A stretch of 64,000 bases of DNA, from NCBI GenBank assembly GCA_963576735.1, contig OY755173.1:19810873-19874872 (forward strand). The letters run 5' to 3'. This stretch comes from Bedellia somnulentella. Its lineage: Eukaryota > Arthropoda > Insecta > Lepidoptera > Bedelliidae. The position numbers and the translations under genes were made by a program. Shown here in pieces: positions 52,100-64,000 of this stretch; position 1 is the stretch's first letter, and each line of letters begins with the position of its first letter. The notes beneath the pieces were generated by a model. That model saw only the letters and a program-made list of their open reading frames with translations. It was not told the origin of the DNA and did not search any database.

Positions 52100-52680
52100 T
52101 CAGTTTCTAAGACCTATCAAATGTCAGATCCCTTTACAAGATGCAGGCGTTTATAAACTAGACTGTGAGTGTGGTCTTTCATACATCGGCCAAACAAAGC
52201 GTAGTGTAGCAACTCGCGTTAGAGAACATATTGCTGATATGAAGAATAGGCGTCCTGGAAGATCTGCTTTGTGTGAACACACCTTCGATAAGCCAAACCA
52301 CCACATGCGTTTTGACAAACCTACAATTCTAGCAAAAGAGAATCGATTGATACCTAGAATGATACGCGAGTCTATTGAAATAAAGAAACATCCAAACTTC
52401 AATAGAGATGATGGTTGGCAATTACCACCTGCTTGGAACCCGATCATTAGCACAACCAAGCGAGGGAAGAACACTAGCAAGACTCCAGATAACATTAGCT
52501 CTTTTTGTACATAGCAAATATTAAACGCAAATGTAACTTAAAACTTTGTGAAAGTATTTAGTATTAATAATTTTATAGTACTGTATAATGACAAATAACA
52601 CCTCAGTCTTCCCGTGACCATGATAACTGAAAAGTTTTCGAAACGTCGGGCTTTAAAAATAATGTAATAATACGCGATTA
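52100..52680 (+). mobile_element. Penelope-like element, 3' end with GIY-YIG endonuclease
   Basis: In frame, the sequence reads GVYKLDCECGLSYIGQTKRS then VATRVREHIADM, ALCEHTFDKPNHHMRFDKPT and IPRMIRESIEIKKHPNFNR, ending at a stop at 52512-52514. GVYK and SYIGQT are the GIY and YIG motifs, with the Arg (TRVREH) and His expected of the nuclease. Penelope-like retroelements carry this domain at the C-terminus of their reverse transcriptase. The reverse transcriptase is absent here, so the copy is 5'-truncated. Confidence 0.75.
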
Positions 52681-53159
52681 AAATATCCGAAAATCAAAAG
52701 TTGTTTCAATTATAACGAGATTATAATTTGACACCTTTTTTTGACAGCAAATTATAATATAACCATATAACTTATTTATAACAACAATTTATCTGCAACC
52801 TTGATCATTAAAAATATGAGATAGGATAATGATATTTTAAATTTGACTTGGAGAAATAAGTATTTACCAGAGATCGTATTTTCATAGAAAAATAATATTT
52901 CTAACAATCAGTTCGATAAAGCAGTATATGACATGTGTTTTACATGGTATGGTAGTATTCGTAATATTTGTTTTATTGATTCAATGAAATTTTTGTCCAT
53001 AATTAATGAAATATATAAAGCATCAAGCACCCTTGCCTGATTAACTACATTTGTGCAAACTTTTAACTCTTCAATCCGCGTAATTATCGTAAACACGTAT
53101 CCAATGATTTTAGTTCACGTATAAAGGTACTCGTACTGTAGTCATTGCTGTACACCATA

Positions 53160-53300
53160 TATACATACATACATATAATACATACATACATATACTCACG
53201 GCTAAAAATCCCTTAACGGGGTAGCCATGGCTTTGGAATAAGAAATTCCTCCGCCACTTTTGGAAGTTGATTTGGGAAAAGATGGTAATAATAAATAAAT
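53160..53300 (-). repeat. TATG-tailed SINE-like element, 3' half
   Basis: ACATACATACATATACTCAC to GATTTGGGAAAAGATGG; the head half is missing. Confidence 0.75.
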
Positions 53301-53324
53301 AATACATATAATTCCAAAACGCTA

Positions 53325-53507
53325 ATCCAGAGCTTAATAATCTGAAATTCTTAAGCTAATTTTGGAAATTGAGTGGGGATAAGATTGTTGAACAAAGAAT
53401 TGTTGTAATGGGTCTCTATCCAATAATACCTTAAAAAGCTCCAAATACCCTAAATCTAACCCTAAGAAATGCGTTTCTGCTATTCTAAGCCAAAGCTACA
53501 CAGCCTT
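53325..53507 (-). repeat. TATG-tailed SINE-like element, old copy
   Basis: Recognisable by GAAATTGAGTGGGGATAAGA, TGGGTCTC and TTCTAAGCCAAAGCTACACAG, but much diverged. Confidence 0.6.
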
Positions 53508-53882
53508 AATGTATAACAGGTCCGTTTATTGTCTTGTAAGGTGAATGCTCAAGAATTTATGGTATTTCAAGAATGAATAGTTTGTAAATTGTGCAATCTG
53601 TCTCAATCCGCCCCATTAAGACAATCAAAGGTTTCATCTGTATTTAATGTTTCGAGCGCCAGTCTAAATTGTTGTATTAGTTTTCCCTTTAATTAAGTTA
53701 CTCGTATATCTGCTACGGTAAGATACTTTTTATTATTTACCTCCTACTAATTAACTTACACAACTCAAAAAAATATAATTTAAAAATTTCGTAAATTATT
53801 TTAAAACCTCAAAGATTTCAACATACAACCTCACAGTGCTCATAAATGTATCTAACGCTATTTCATGTGATATTGACACAAA

Positions 53883-54250
53883 ACGTGATAGCCCAGTGGG
53901 TAGAACACTCGGTTATCGTGCAAACGACTAGTGTTCAATCAAATCCTCAGTCGGGCCTACACCAATTTGTCTTTTCTAAAGACATATGTGTGGTTAATTT
54001 ATCATGGTTGTTAACGGTGAGGGAAAACATCGTGAGGAAACCCACATGGCTGAGTTATACTTAGTCATGTGACAGTGTATTCGTACAAAACCGCGATAGG
54101 CCTGCCCCTTATCACGTGAGTACACTGTCCATGCAAAACGTGGGTACTATGAACACCAGGTGACAAAGTCACGTGATGTTCAGAAGTATTAGTACCTCTG
54201 CCAACCCCTTCGGGGATATTCGGCGTGAACGTTTATGTTATGTTATGTTA
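53883..54250 (+). repeat. tRNA-derived SINE, full length
   Basis: Head CGTGATAGCCCAGTGGGTAG, B-box region, body and TTATG tail; about as intact as the 2560 copy. Confidence 0.86.
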
Positions 54251-57200
54251 TTATTGACACAAAAGTGTTTTTTTTTGTCAATACAAAAGTTTTTTTGTCA
54301 TTTTGACGCATAACTTTCTTAGCTTTTAGCTAGACTCAAGCGTCTATGGGGATAGATAGACCGACAGACATGGACGACGAAACCCTAAACACGGGGTAGA
54401 GCCTACCCTAACTTCGTCAACATTCAGGATATTTTGGGTGTTCTTACTCGTTATTGGCGAATTTATCAGTCATTGTTATTTTCTAATAAGTTTCAGGGAT
54501 TTGTAGCAGATAAGCCCTTATAGTTTCACCATACCCGTCAGTCTGTCTGTCCGCTACAATCTTCAAAGGCCTTAGGGTCTGGCTTGACATTTTTATTCGG
54601 CATATACATATTTTTATTTGAGAGTTAAAAATACTAAATGAACGTCAACCTTATTAGGTGGTCTTAATCCTTAACTTCGCTTATTGAACAACCTGTAATG
54701 TAATTCATGCATTAACAAATTTATGAGTTATTTTTATTCATAACTGTGGATTAAAGAGACAGTAATGTTAGGGTCACACCACAGGGTGGCCCAGAGCTGG
54801 TCACGATTAAAAAGTATCTTACAAGAAGTTTGATAAGTTGACATTTAGTTAGCCTTCTAGGGATTTCCGAGAGCCAGATGACGGGTGAAGCATGAAAGTA
54901 CTGACATGTTAACTTTGTAATAAGTCTTTTGACAGTTAAATAAGTTGTGACGAAAGATAATTGTAGGTACTGTGTTTGAGTAACTACTTCTGGTATTTTT
55001 TATCGATATTTTTATTGGTGTATAATAGGAAATATCTGCTAAGACTAGCATCCACTATTAATGAGCTCGAGAGATACCCTTGAATGATATTAATACAGAT
55101 GTACCGAAAATGCTTGTCGTACGGCATACTAATAGGACGGCGATATAACTTGAAGAAATAAAAGTTAAATTTGGGGTTCTCATGCTAAAACTTTTTTTTC
55201 TTAGCCATACGTGTGTTTCTATATAGGTTTCTAAAAATGGCATTCAGGTGGTATCGTTGTTAAAATAATAATAGAAATAAATTATGATTACTGAATTGTT
55301 TGATAAGAAATTTGATTGGCTTTAACTTTACTTCCTGTGTCACCAACAGCACAATCTATGAATATGCGGTTTTAAAGTCAAATAATCCTTTTGACTTAAG
55401 TAAGGGTTCTTATAAATATTGTATTGTCTGTGCTAAATATATATTTTTTTATTCTACTTTTTGAATTAGTGTTTCTTGTTACTCCAAAACTACTGTTCAT
55501 ATCTTCAAGCCAACCGTTTAATTCAACATTCGCTTCTCTTCCTGGTCACGTTGAATATTCAATTTTTCATATTATCCCTTTTCGAATTAATGTTATTTCA
55601 ACGATACTAAAAGTAAAAAAAAAACTCAAAAAGTTTCTTTTTCAAAATGAAGTAGAAAAGTAACATTTTTTTAACGTATTTTTTTTTAAATTTATCATTA
55701 ATCAGTTGCTTTGGAAGGTGTTCGAAAAGAAAAGAAGCAACAGAGAAACTCTTTACATTCATATTTTTCAAAATATGGTTGGTACAAATTTTGGGTCATA
55801 TTTTTACTTTATAAAAGATTTTCTATGCGACCAAACCAAACGCTAGTTTGACATAATTAAACAAAATTGTCCATCACAAAAACCAATCAAGAAGAAGATA
55901 AGACAATAACGTATACGTACTAGTTAACGTAAACTAATGAGGATAAGATAATAAACAATATATTGTTAAGCTGTTAATCTTAATCATTTTATTTGTCCTA
56001 AATACTTGCTGTGCGAATTGGTGTTAATAGCTATTTGATTATGACCATCAAGGCACATGACGATTTGTCAAGCAGTGTCATGTCATCTCATAAGATAGTA
56101 AATGTTTCTTATAATTCAATTTTGCTACTCAATTGTCAGACCCAAGTTTTGAATACCAACAGTATTGCAGAGGTTACAGAACAACTGTAATATTAATTAT
56201 TTTAATTTAATTATTATTTAAAGTTATAAAACAGTTCAACAACAATTTAGTAGAGGCGTTTTCCTCATTCCCATTTTATGTCAAGCAAGAGGTAAGCTAT
56301 AATGTTAAGTCGATATTTACTTCACATTTTTATAATGACAATATTTCACGTAAAGTAGAGATTTAGCTAAGTCTTATAACTTTTATCGTCACGCGGCATG
56401 ACATAAAAGTTTATAACTACACAATTTAAAAAACGTTTTTAGGTATCATAATTATAAAATTTAATTACTATAAATCTACATGATACTTAAAGCCTGTAGT
56501 CATAAACAAAAGCTCATTAGTGCTCACAATAAAATTATTAAATCAAAAGCCAATAATTTCACACTGCACTTTATTTAAACATCAGATCCCCATTAAAATC
56601 GGTCGAGCCTCGTTACATAAATCGCTTGTGTGGTAATCTCGCTCATTGTTAAACAGTGTGCGACAAGGATCCGCGCCCAGACTTATAATTGCATGTAAAA
56701 TTGCTGATATAATTTAGTGAATCATCTGCAAGAAGGCTGAATTAAAAGGATTTGCTTGAAACTTGTCATAAATGGTATGAAGAATTGAATTTAAAAACTC
56801 AATAAAAATGTGCTGGAGAGAACGGAATGGAAGGATATAGCTTGACTGATCCTTGATATTAAAATTTATGAATGTTGTTTTGTGATCTGTCAATACTCGG
56901 CATTTATTAATTTGGCATCTTCAAGTGATTATTTTTTACCCAAATTGGAAAAATGTAATATTTTTATATTATTTTTATTTTACTGATGTTTCGTTTAGGA
57001 TGATGTAGTGGATTAATAAGGTCTAGGTTTCAGTATCTGACCAAGTTATGTTGTAGTTATATGTTCTTTATACGTTTAATGCGTTACAATATATAATAAA
57101 ATATTTGATCCTGACTATAACTTGAAGAAGAGTAATATTCTCATCCTATAAGGTTAAACCATTTAACAAAATTCTACAAAACCAAACATGAAAGATATAT

Positions 57201-57690
57201 TGGATGAACACGGTTACGTATCCAGTTTAAGTCGCTTTGTAATTTAAGAAACAAACAGGGTTTCAAGATGGCGCGTGAGATAGCGGAGTGACAAATTGCG
57301 TGGGGAATCGAAATACTGTGTCGATGAGTGAATACCATTTATTTAATAAGCTATAGGGACCTTTAGTTTGGGGTATTTCCATACTTGAAGTTTCAACCGA
57401 TTTTGAATTTTAAAGCTATTAAGTAGCGATCTATTTCCTCCGGTGTCTTACCGAAAATTGTTCTTAATTGGTTCGGTATACCACACTGACACACAATTAA
57501 AATGGTCAGTAAAAAAATAACAGCAAAGTACAAGTTGCACACACGCTCAGAGGGTGCCATTTCCATAGCATAAAGTAAAACAAAACGGACTAAAGAATCA
57601 TATCAATGTCCATTTTCCAAACCATATTGAAATAAAAATCACTACTAGAATAGAATATTACTCCTACATAGAATATTTACTACTTATAGC
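54251..57690. other. AT-rich intergenic stretch
   Basis: Low-complexity runs and short ORFs only. No gene or repeat family recognised. Confidence 0.45.
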
Positions 57691-57691
57691 T

Positions 57692-57995
57692 ATGTAGTGT
57701 CGGCTTAGAATAGCACTACCCCCACCGGTGGGTGTACGTAAGAGGCGACTAACGGTATTGGGGGCTTTTTGGGCGATGCGGTGGCTTATTACGTTTATCC
57801 ACCCTAAAAAATCCTCCCTAAGTCGGATATTCGGAAACTTTGGGCGATGCGGTTGGAGACCCATCACCAAGAACCTTTATTTCACCATCTATTCCCCATG
57901 CAACTTCCAAAATTGTCTGAGGAATTTCTAATTCCTCAGCTCTGGCTACCCCTTTCTAGGGATTTATAGCCGTGAGTATATGTATGTATGTATGA
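57692..57995 (+). repeat. TATG-tailed SINE-like element with a 71-bp internal insertion
   Basis: GGGCGATGCGGT occurs twice, at about 57771 and 57842. Between them is foreign sequence (GGCTTATTACGTTTATCCAC...). Confidence 0.82.
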
Positions 57996-58626
57996 TGTCA
58001 AGAATATTTCAGGTATTATCATTGCTATTGAAAAGCGAGTATAATACCGTTTTTGTTGTATTCGAACCCTGTTAAATATTTATTATATTCTGTCCATATT
58101 ATTTGTTGCTACAGCGGAACTTAAAATTTCAGTTTAACTGTCACGGGTCATGAGATACAGCCTGGTGACATACAGCTTTACCTCTTTAGTAGTGAATTTT
58201 AAAAAAACTAAATTGATAAAGTAATGTCTTTCTCAATTCATGTACCTGCAGATTGGTTAAAGGAAATTGGAGAAGAGAGTGGCACGCCACGCACGAGAAA
58301 TGTAGAGTTCCGTTCTTGCGAGTCATTAGATCGATTGGCTGACTAATTAATTAATATAAAATGGTAAATTTCTGGATCTTTGCAGTTTACATTTTGCAGT
58401 TAGTGGCTTAGAAAAATACTTATTTTATTTTAATTTTCTCTGGGGGGCTTACAGCTAATATTACAATATGAGATTATTACTTAGACAAAAAAGATTAAGA
58501 ACAAGCTCCCACGTATGTAACCTCCATACTCCATTTCTTTCCTGAGAGTAAAACATGTGACATAATTTAGTTTGACCCGAGCGTTATAATATAATATACC
58601 TGCTAAAGATAATAGTTTAGTAAAAA

Positions 58627-58878
58627 TACATACATACATACATATACTCACGACTATAAATCCCTAGAAGGGGTAGCCAGAGCTAAGGAATAAGAAATTC
58701 CTCAGCCACTTTTGGAAAGTTAAGTGGGGAAAAGATGGTGAAATAAAGGTTGTTGGTGATGGGTCTCCAACCGCATCGTCCAAAAATACTTTGAAAGCCC
58801 CAATACCGTTAGTCGCCTCTTACGTACACCCACCGGAAGAAATGGGGTAGTGCTATTCTAAGCCGACACTACGCGGCA
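58627..58878 (-). repeat. TATG-tailed SINE-like element
   Basis: Full-length minus copy, close to consensus (ACATACATACATATACTCAC to GACACTACGCGGCA). Confidence 0.88.
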
Positions 58879-60420
58879 AAGTTTAGTAAAGTTTTCTTAA
58901 AAGTCTGAAAAATATTTTCATGGAAAAAGAAAGTACAAAAAAGGCGTCTTATTATAAATCCATTCGATGAGTGCCGGACTCGTCCTTGCTTCCTTATGGC
59001 TAAACCATGACATTCATTATAATGATAGAGGCTGGTTGGCTGCGATTGAAGATTAGCTAGAAAATAATATGAAAATTAAGGGAGTCTCAAGTAAAAAGTA
59101 TAAAAAGTTGAAGTCTTGCAGGATTGTACAAAGTCGTGATAGGAATTAATTCCGAATGTATGCCGATCACCGTAAATAAAGCTGCACAAGTTTCTTACCC
59201 ATTATGCTATATAGCGAATATGCTAACACTTTATAATTATGTGTCGGTTCTTTGAAACGAATTCGAGGATCATATAAGAAGTGCCCGCGCATCAATAATT
59301 GGCGCACAAAAAATGTAAGTGATAAAAATAATACAAACCCGATACATCATTTACCAGAACACGTACTACTGGCCATATAAATGTGATTTACGACACAATT
59401 CAACGTTTTAACTGGACAATGCGAATGTTTATGAGTGGCGAGTGAAAATTGCGGGCTCGATCGCTGCTTTTGGATTCACGAAACTTTGGAAATGTTTCGT
59501 GGGTAAATATGGATGCAAAGTTTTACGGCTTTTTCTTCGTAGATGTAGCAGGGAAATATTATGATTACCTTGATTTCATTGCTCAACGGCTATAAATTAC
59601 AGAGAACAGCAAGAGATACAGAATCAGATATTCTTTACACACTTTTAGAAGTGCTATGGCTATGCTATTAAAAAAATCATAGAATGAAAAAAAACGTAAA
59701 TAGTGACTAATATTATAATTTTGAGGTAAAGAAAATTATTTGCTAGCAATTGTACATGTAAATTTACCATATTTGAAAATAAGGTATAAAGGACTAAAGA
59801 TCTTTGGAGTTGTAGTTCAAATAGTAACAACACTTGATCAGGCAATTAAAATAGGTGAGATTTTAAATACGCTATGTAGTGATGGCTAAGATTTTTATTA
59901 GAACTTACAGAAATTTGTATATATTTAACTTAGATACAAAAAAACTTATGATTGTATAAGAACAAGCAGACGCTTGGCATTCAAAATAACGATTTGTGTA
60001 CAACCTGTATAATTTAAAAATGGAAATTTAAATAGTTTTCGGTTCAATAGTGATTTCGGGTTGAAATAAAAATCATTTTATGTATGTGTAAGTGTAATCA
60101 TACACCCATAATTAAGCGTAGCGAATGCTGAACTCACAACATGTAATTTATTGAATATAAACTCATCAATTCCGACGAACACTTATTAAATTTACATAAC
60201 AGACTACCAATTTTACTATATTATCTTCACTAAAGCATCTTCAGTATTAAAGCTTATTAAATTTTGTAGCCTCCAACATATTTTTCAGTCAATAACGAAT
60301 AATTAATTTAAAGACATGCATTACTGACCTGTAATAGCAATACGAGGACATCGACCTGCTTATTATCAAATTGTCATCAGTTAATCATTTTGCATGACAT
60401 TCAATAAAATGTTTCATTTT
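58879..60420. other. AT-rich intergenic stretch
   Basis: No gene or repeat family recognised. Confidence 0.45.
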
Positions 60421-60424
60421 AGAC

Positions 60425-60705
60425 ACAGAGGGGATGGATGTAAATAAAGTTGCGAAAGAAATATATAGAGCCAATGTAGATGGAATTGTTAGTAGAGGAC
60501 GGCCTCGTAAAATGTTTCTAGACCAGATCGAAAACGTTCTTGTAAAGGCGCGGGTCCGAACTGAGAACAAAAGAGCATGTATGAGAATAATAATAAACGT
60601 AACGGAAGCAAGAGAGATTTGTCAAGATCGTGCAAAGTGGCGATCGATAGTCTCTGCCTACCCCTAAGAGAATAATAGGCGTGAGTATAAGTAAGTAATT
60701 AAGAC
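60425..60705 (+). pseudogene. LINE C-terminal fragment, open frame
   Basis: Reads EIYRANVDGIVSRGRPRKMF then LDQIENVLVKARVRTENKRA and ends [10 protein letters not shown] with a stop, followed by GGCGTGAGTATAAGTAAGTA. A second, independent 3' end of the LINE family at 21381-22295. Confidence 0.78.
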
Positions 60706-60764
60706 AATCTATAGCGTGACAGGTTCTAAATTGTGGGAATCATTCATTTTTACCATGTACACGT

Positions 60765-60846
60765 AAATGTTGCTATCAGCGGAATTCAAACTCAACCGCA
60801 AAGCTTGACCAGCTTATCCGCTATCCTATTAGGCCACGGATGTTGT
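60765..60846 (-). repeat. tRNA-like sequence
   Basis: The reverse strand carries TGGCCTAATAGGATAGCG (A-box-like) and GAGTTTGAATTCC (B-box-like). Probably a SINE head. Confidence 0.35.
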
Positions 60847-61722
60847 CCTCGTGATTTATATGTGTTTTAATATTTATAAGTTTGTCTGTTGGTTCCAGAT
60901 AATCTCTTAAACTGTTGGATCGGTTTTGGCGGCACTTTCATTCGGTTAGCTAATGGTAAGAAGTAATATAGGGCTTAGCGTAGGTCTTTATAATATCATA
61001 ATATTATATACGTTACGTTTACGTAGTAGTAAATCCAGCAATATTATTTATAATGAAATTGGAATACATTATGTTTATTTGTTCACAGAAAGTAAAACCT
61101 TCTATTTACAAGCCAGACAAATAAGTCACAAAATTATCATGATAATTTGAAAATAAACCTTTTATTTTTTATTGCTTCTCAAACTGAATTGGCAGAGATA
61201 TAATATAAAAAAAATACATTATAGAAAAAATACATACTTAACGTTTTGTTTGTCCAATAAGGTGTATCAATACATTACCTTCGCATCCCATAGTATTCGA
61301 GACTAATGAACCATAGTAAACATCGACAGTTCAAATATCGTATTAAGAATGGTCAACTTGTCCTGGGCTATTTCTGTTAACTTGTTACTTTTTATCGGAG
61401 CGAGCCCCTGCCAAGCCTCCGACCATTTCCGTAGTCCTTATTAATATAGCCATAAGGTTGTATTTAGCGTATTAAGTGGTGGTAATCATAACTGCACTAT
61501 GAATGTCACGGTCGGTCCTACACTTTGCTACTGATACTTGTACAAACACATTATAATCTAGTTCGACTTTCGATTGCAAACAACATACTTCTTACTGCTC
61601 AAAAACAGGGCGTGCAGTATTGCGAAGTGACAGAATAATGTAGGGTTTACAAGCAATTGGTGGGCCCTTTTTTGATTGGATATAAGAAAGAATATAACAA
61701 TTAATAACATTTTACAATAAAC

Positions 61723-62050
61723 GACGTGATCTCAATGGTTAGAAAACCGGTTATCGTGCAAACGACTAGTGTTCAAATCCCGAGTCGGGCCTACACCAAT
61801 TTGTCTCTTATAAAGACATATGTGTGGTTAATTTATTACGGTTGTTAGAGTGAGGGAAAACATCGTGAGGAAACCCACATGGCTAAGTTGTATTTAGTCA
61901 TGTGACAGGCGATAGGCCTGCCCCCTATCACGTGAGTACGCTGTCCATGCGTGGGTACTCTGTAGACCAAGTGACAAAGTCACGTGATTTTCAGAAGTAT
62001 TAGTACCTCTGCCAACCCCTTCGGGGAAATTCGGCGTGAGCGTTTATGTT
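61723..62050 (+). repeat. tRNA-derived SINE
   Basis: Head TGATCTCAATGGTTAGAAAA to GGGGAAATTCGGCGTGAGCG; small internal deletions near GTGACAGGCGATAGG. Confidence 0.82.
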
Positions 62051-62330
62051 ATACCATTTAATTCTCAATGAAAAGATGTACTTTTTTAATGCCACAATTC
62101 ACTTACAGATAAGTTTAAATCTAATTGCAGTTCCGATTCAAAATAAATATTGTTGTGAGATGAACCCGTAGGAAATTCAGTTCACATATTTCACGTTTAG
62201 GTCATTTAGTTACGTTTGAAAATATCCCAAATGGAGCCATGGTGACACCAAGCAGATTCATCTATCAACTTTAAATTTATTAAAACTTTGTAACGTAAAA
62301 TGATTTTGTGCCTAAATAAAGATTTTCTAA

Positions 62331-62468
62331 CGCTTGATTTCTGAATTGAGTATTCAAGCTGAGAACGACTTAAGTATCGTTTTGTCTCATTCAGTTGTTA
62401 AGTTTTCAATGCGGCAGAACGATACTTAAGTTGTTCTCAGCTGGAATACTCAATTCAGAAATCGGGCG
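62331..62468. mobile_element. Foldback MITE, copy 2
   Basis: Same foldback as at 24564, flanked by TAA on both sides (62328-62330 and 62469-62471). The two copies together support a 3-bp target duplication of the TNA type, as in PIF/Harbinger elements. Confidence 0.8.
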
Positions 62469-62561
62469 TAAGTGTTTCTAAGCACAGATAAATAAAGATC
62501 TTCTATGTGTTAGACCAATAACCGATTTATATATCCTTATATTTATTGAAAACAAAACAAA

Positions 62562-62830
62562 GATAACATAACATAAACATTCACGCCGTTTATCCCCGAA
62601 GGGGTTGGCAGAGGTACCAATACTTCTGAACTCACATGGCAGCGCCATCTAGTGTCCAGAGAAGGTACCCACGTTTTGCTTAGACAGTGTACTCACGTGA
62701 TAGGGGGCAGGCCTATCGCCATTTTGTACGAATACACTGTCACATGACTAAGTACAACTCAGCCATGTAGGTTTCCTCACGATGTTTTCCCTCACCGTTA
62801 ACAACCATGATAAATTAACCACACATAAAG
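62562..62830 (-). repeat. tRNA-derived SINE, head-truncated
   Basis: Tail ATAACATAACATAAACATTC to ATGATAAATTAACCACACAT; the tRNA-like head is missing. Confidence 0.82.
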
Positions 62831-62975
62831 TATAATATAGCACCAGGTTCTTGAGAGAAATTAGGGGAGGACTAAGAAATTTTCGATCCTCGCTGAGTGC
62901 ATATAGTTATTGTAATTTAATCTATTTGCAATATCCGTTATTTTTAAATTTACTTACATTCACAACATAAACGTA

Positions 62976-63147
62976 AACATAACATAAACATAAACGTTCA
63001 CGCCGTTTTTATCCCCGAAGGGGTTGGCAGAGGTACCAATACTCCTGAACTCACATGGCAAGCGCCATCTAGTTTCCAGAGAAGGTACCCACGTTTTGCT
63101 TAGACAGTGTACTCACGTGATAGGGGGCAGGCCTATCGCCGTTTTTT
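62976..63147 (-). repeat. tRNA-derived SINE, 3' part
   Basis: Second minus copy 150 bp further on, truncated at CTATCGCCGTTTTTTTAC. Confidence 0.8.
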
Positions 63148-63189
63148 TACATTCACAAGTAAGATATAAAGTACCCATTCTTTACCTGT

Positions 63190-63408
63190 GCAGAGTCGGC
63201 TTAGAATAGCACTACCCAATTTCTTCCCCTGGGAGTTCGTGAAAGGCGGCTAAGGCTGTTGGGGATTTTCTAGTGATTTTGGCGATACCGTTTGAAACCC
63301 GTCACCAAAACCTTTGTTTTACAGCCTTATACCCACACAACATCCAAAAATGGCTGCGGAATATCTTATTCCGAAGCTCTGGCTATCCCTTCTAGGGATT
63401 CATAAAAA
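63190..63408 (+). repeat. TATG-tailed SINE-like element, tail lost
   Basis: CAGAGTCGGCTTAGAATAGC to CTTCTAGGGATTCAT; joined directly to AATAAAATAAAATAAAATG instead of a TATG tail. Confidence 0.78.
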
Positions 63409-63409
63409 T

Positions 63410-64000
63410 AAAATAAAATAAAATGCATTTATTTACAAGAAACATGAATGGTTGACAAATAAATTATATACGTGCTTTACATGTTCTGCCGAAGACCGGC
63501 GTGTAAATATTAAGTTGTAATATGGTTTTACATTTATATGACACATTGTAAAAAATATTTTTTTTTATATATATTGAACAATTAAATTTGAAATTATGTA
63601 TTAAAAAGACGAAACAAACAAACATTCAATTCACATGCTTTGTCAATAAGTATAAATAATAAAAACAGGATATTATTAATAAAATGTCATATACCTATAT
63701 TTTTTTAAATGTCACAATTACTTAAGATGTCATTCACTTTATAAAAACAATTTTCAATCAGATAATTAAATAGTCAATTTGTTAAACCCCTCAGCGTCAT
63801 ATTTTTCATGACATCACTTAGTGCATTATACAATTTTATTGCCATGTTGTAACAATTTCTTTCGCTAATTGCCAAGCATTTCCGATTGGGGTATTCCAAT
63901 TGTACATTGTGGTTGCCACGTTGAGGTCTGTTAGTTGGAACTTTTAGTTTAAATAGTGAAAGATTTTTATTTACAAATATTAAAGTCTCGTAAATATACA
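63410..64000 (-). pseudogene. Jockey/CR1-like LINE C-terminus
   Basis: The reverse strand reads KVPTNRPQRGNHNVQLEYPN then RKCLAISERNCYNMAIKLYN, ALSDVMKNMTLRGLTN, a stop, and LIENCFYKVNDIL. This is the typical end of jockey-like reverse transcriptases (intact LP...K.K..L...YS..EFL pattern). Continues past the window edge. Confidence 0.6.

Overview
The window looks like a piece of a lepidopteran (moth or butterfly) nuclear genome. It is AT-rich, its genes have introns with GT-AG boundaries, and it is packed with retroelements that end in TATG tails and with Helitrons that start TC and end CTAG before a T. All three host genes have clear animal homologues. No bacterial, viral or CRISPR features are present. 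The species call is inference; the gene calls rest on reading exons directly.

Left part, minus strand (about 1-15.2 kb). This is the 5' part of the SH3BP5/parcas gene (pcs): exon 1 at 15192-15124, exon 2 at 6166-6104 and exon 3 at 666-489. The gene continues past the left edge. Its 9-kb first intron holds a complete single-exon FCHO gene (F-BAR plus mu-homology protein, 886 aa) on the same strand; the FCHO start codon is only 67 bp beyond the pcs exon 1 splice donor. The same intron holds a 2.56-kb DNA transposon (8055-10615) with 24-bp inverted ends, many AGGGGACTGT motifs and a decayed protein gene. Intron 2 holds a 557-bp TRIM retroelement with 172-bp LTRs.

Middle, plus strand (17.1-37.4 kb). 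This is a complete Sds3/SUDS3 gene (Sin3-HDAC corepressor subunit): seven constitutive exons, 317 aa. Its fifth intron (29035-36598) is the most remarkable stretch. The last 118 nt of exon 5 plus 53 nt of intron were tandemly copied many times. One class of copies (type A) is either brand new or decayed. A second class (type B, seven copies) keeps in every case an AG acceptor, exactly 69 nt of open frame in the correct phase, and a GTRAGT donor. Each could be spliced in as a 23-codon microexon, so the gene may encode a variable number of 23-residue repeats. Four near-identical 315-bp units, each with a tRNA-Tyr-like sequence, and a hAT element with a nested Helitron have landed inside this array.

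Right part (37.5-64 kb). No host gene was recognised. It holds Helitrons, a TATG-tailed SINE-like family and its probable partner LINE, a tRNA-derived SINE family, a Penelope-type GIY-YIG fragment, a PIF/Harbinger fossil and a foldback MITE, separated by AT-rich unique sequence.

The pcs/FCHO pair and Sds3 are transcribed away from each other from a shared 1.9-kb intergenic region (15193-17116).
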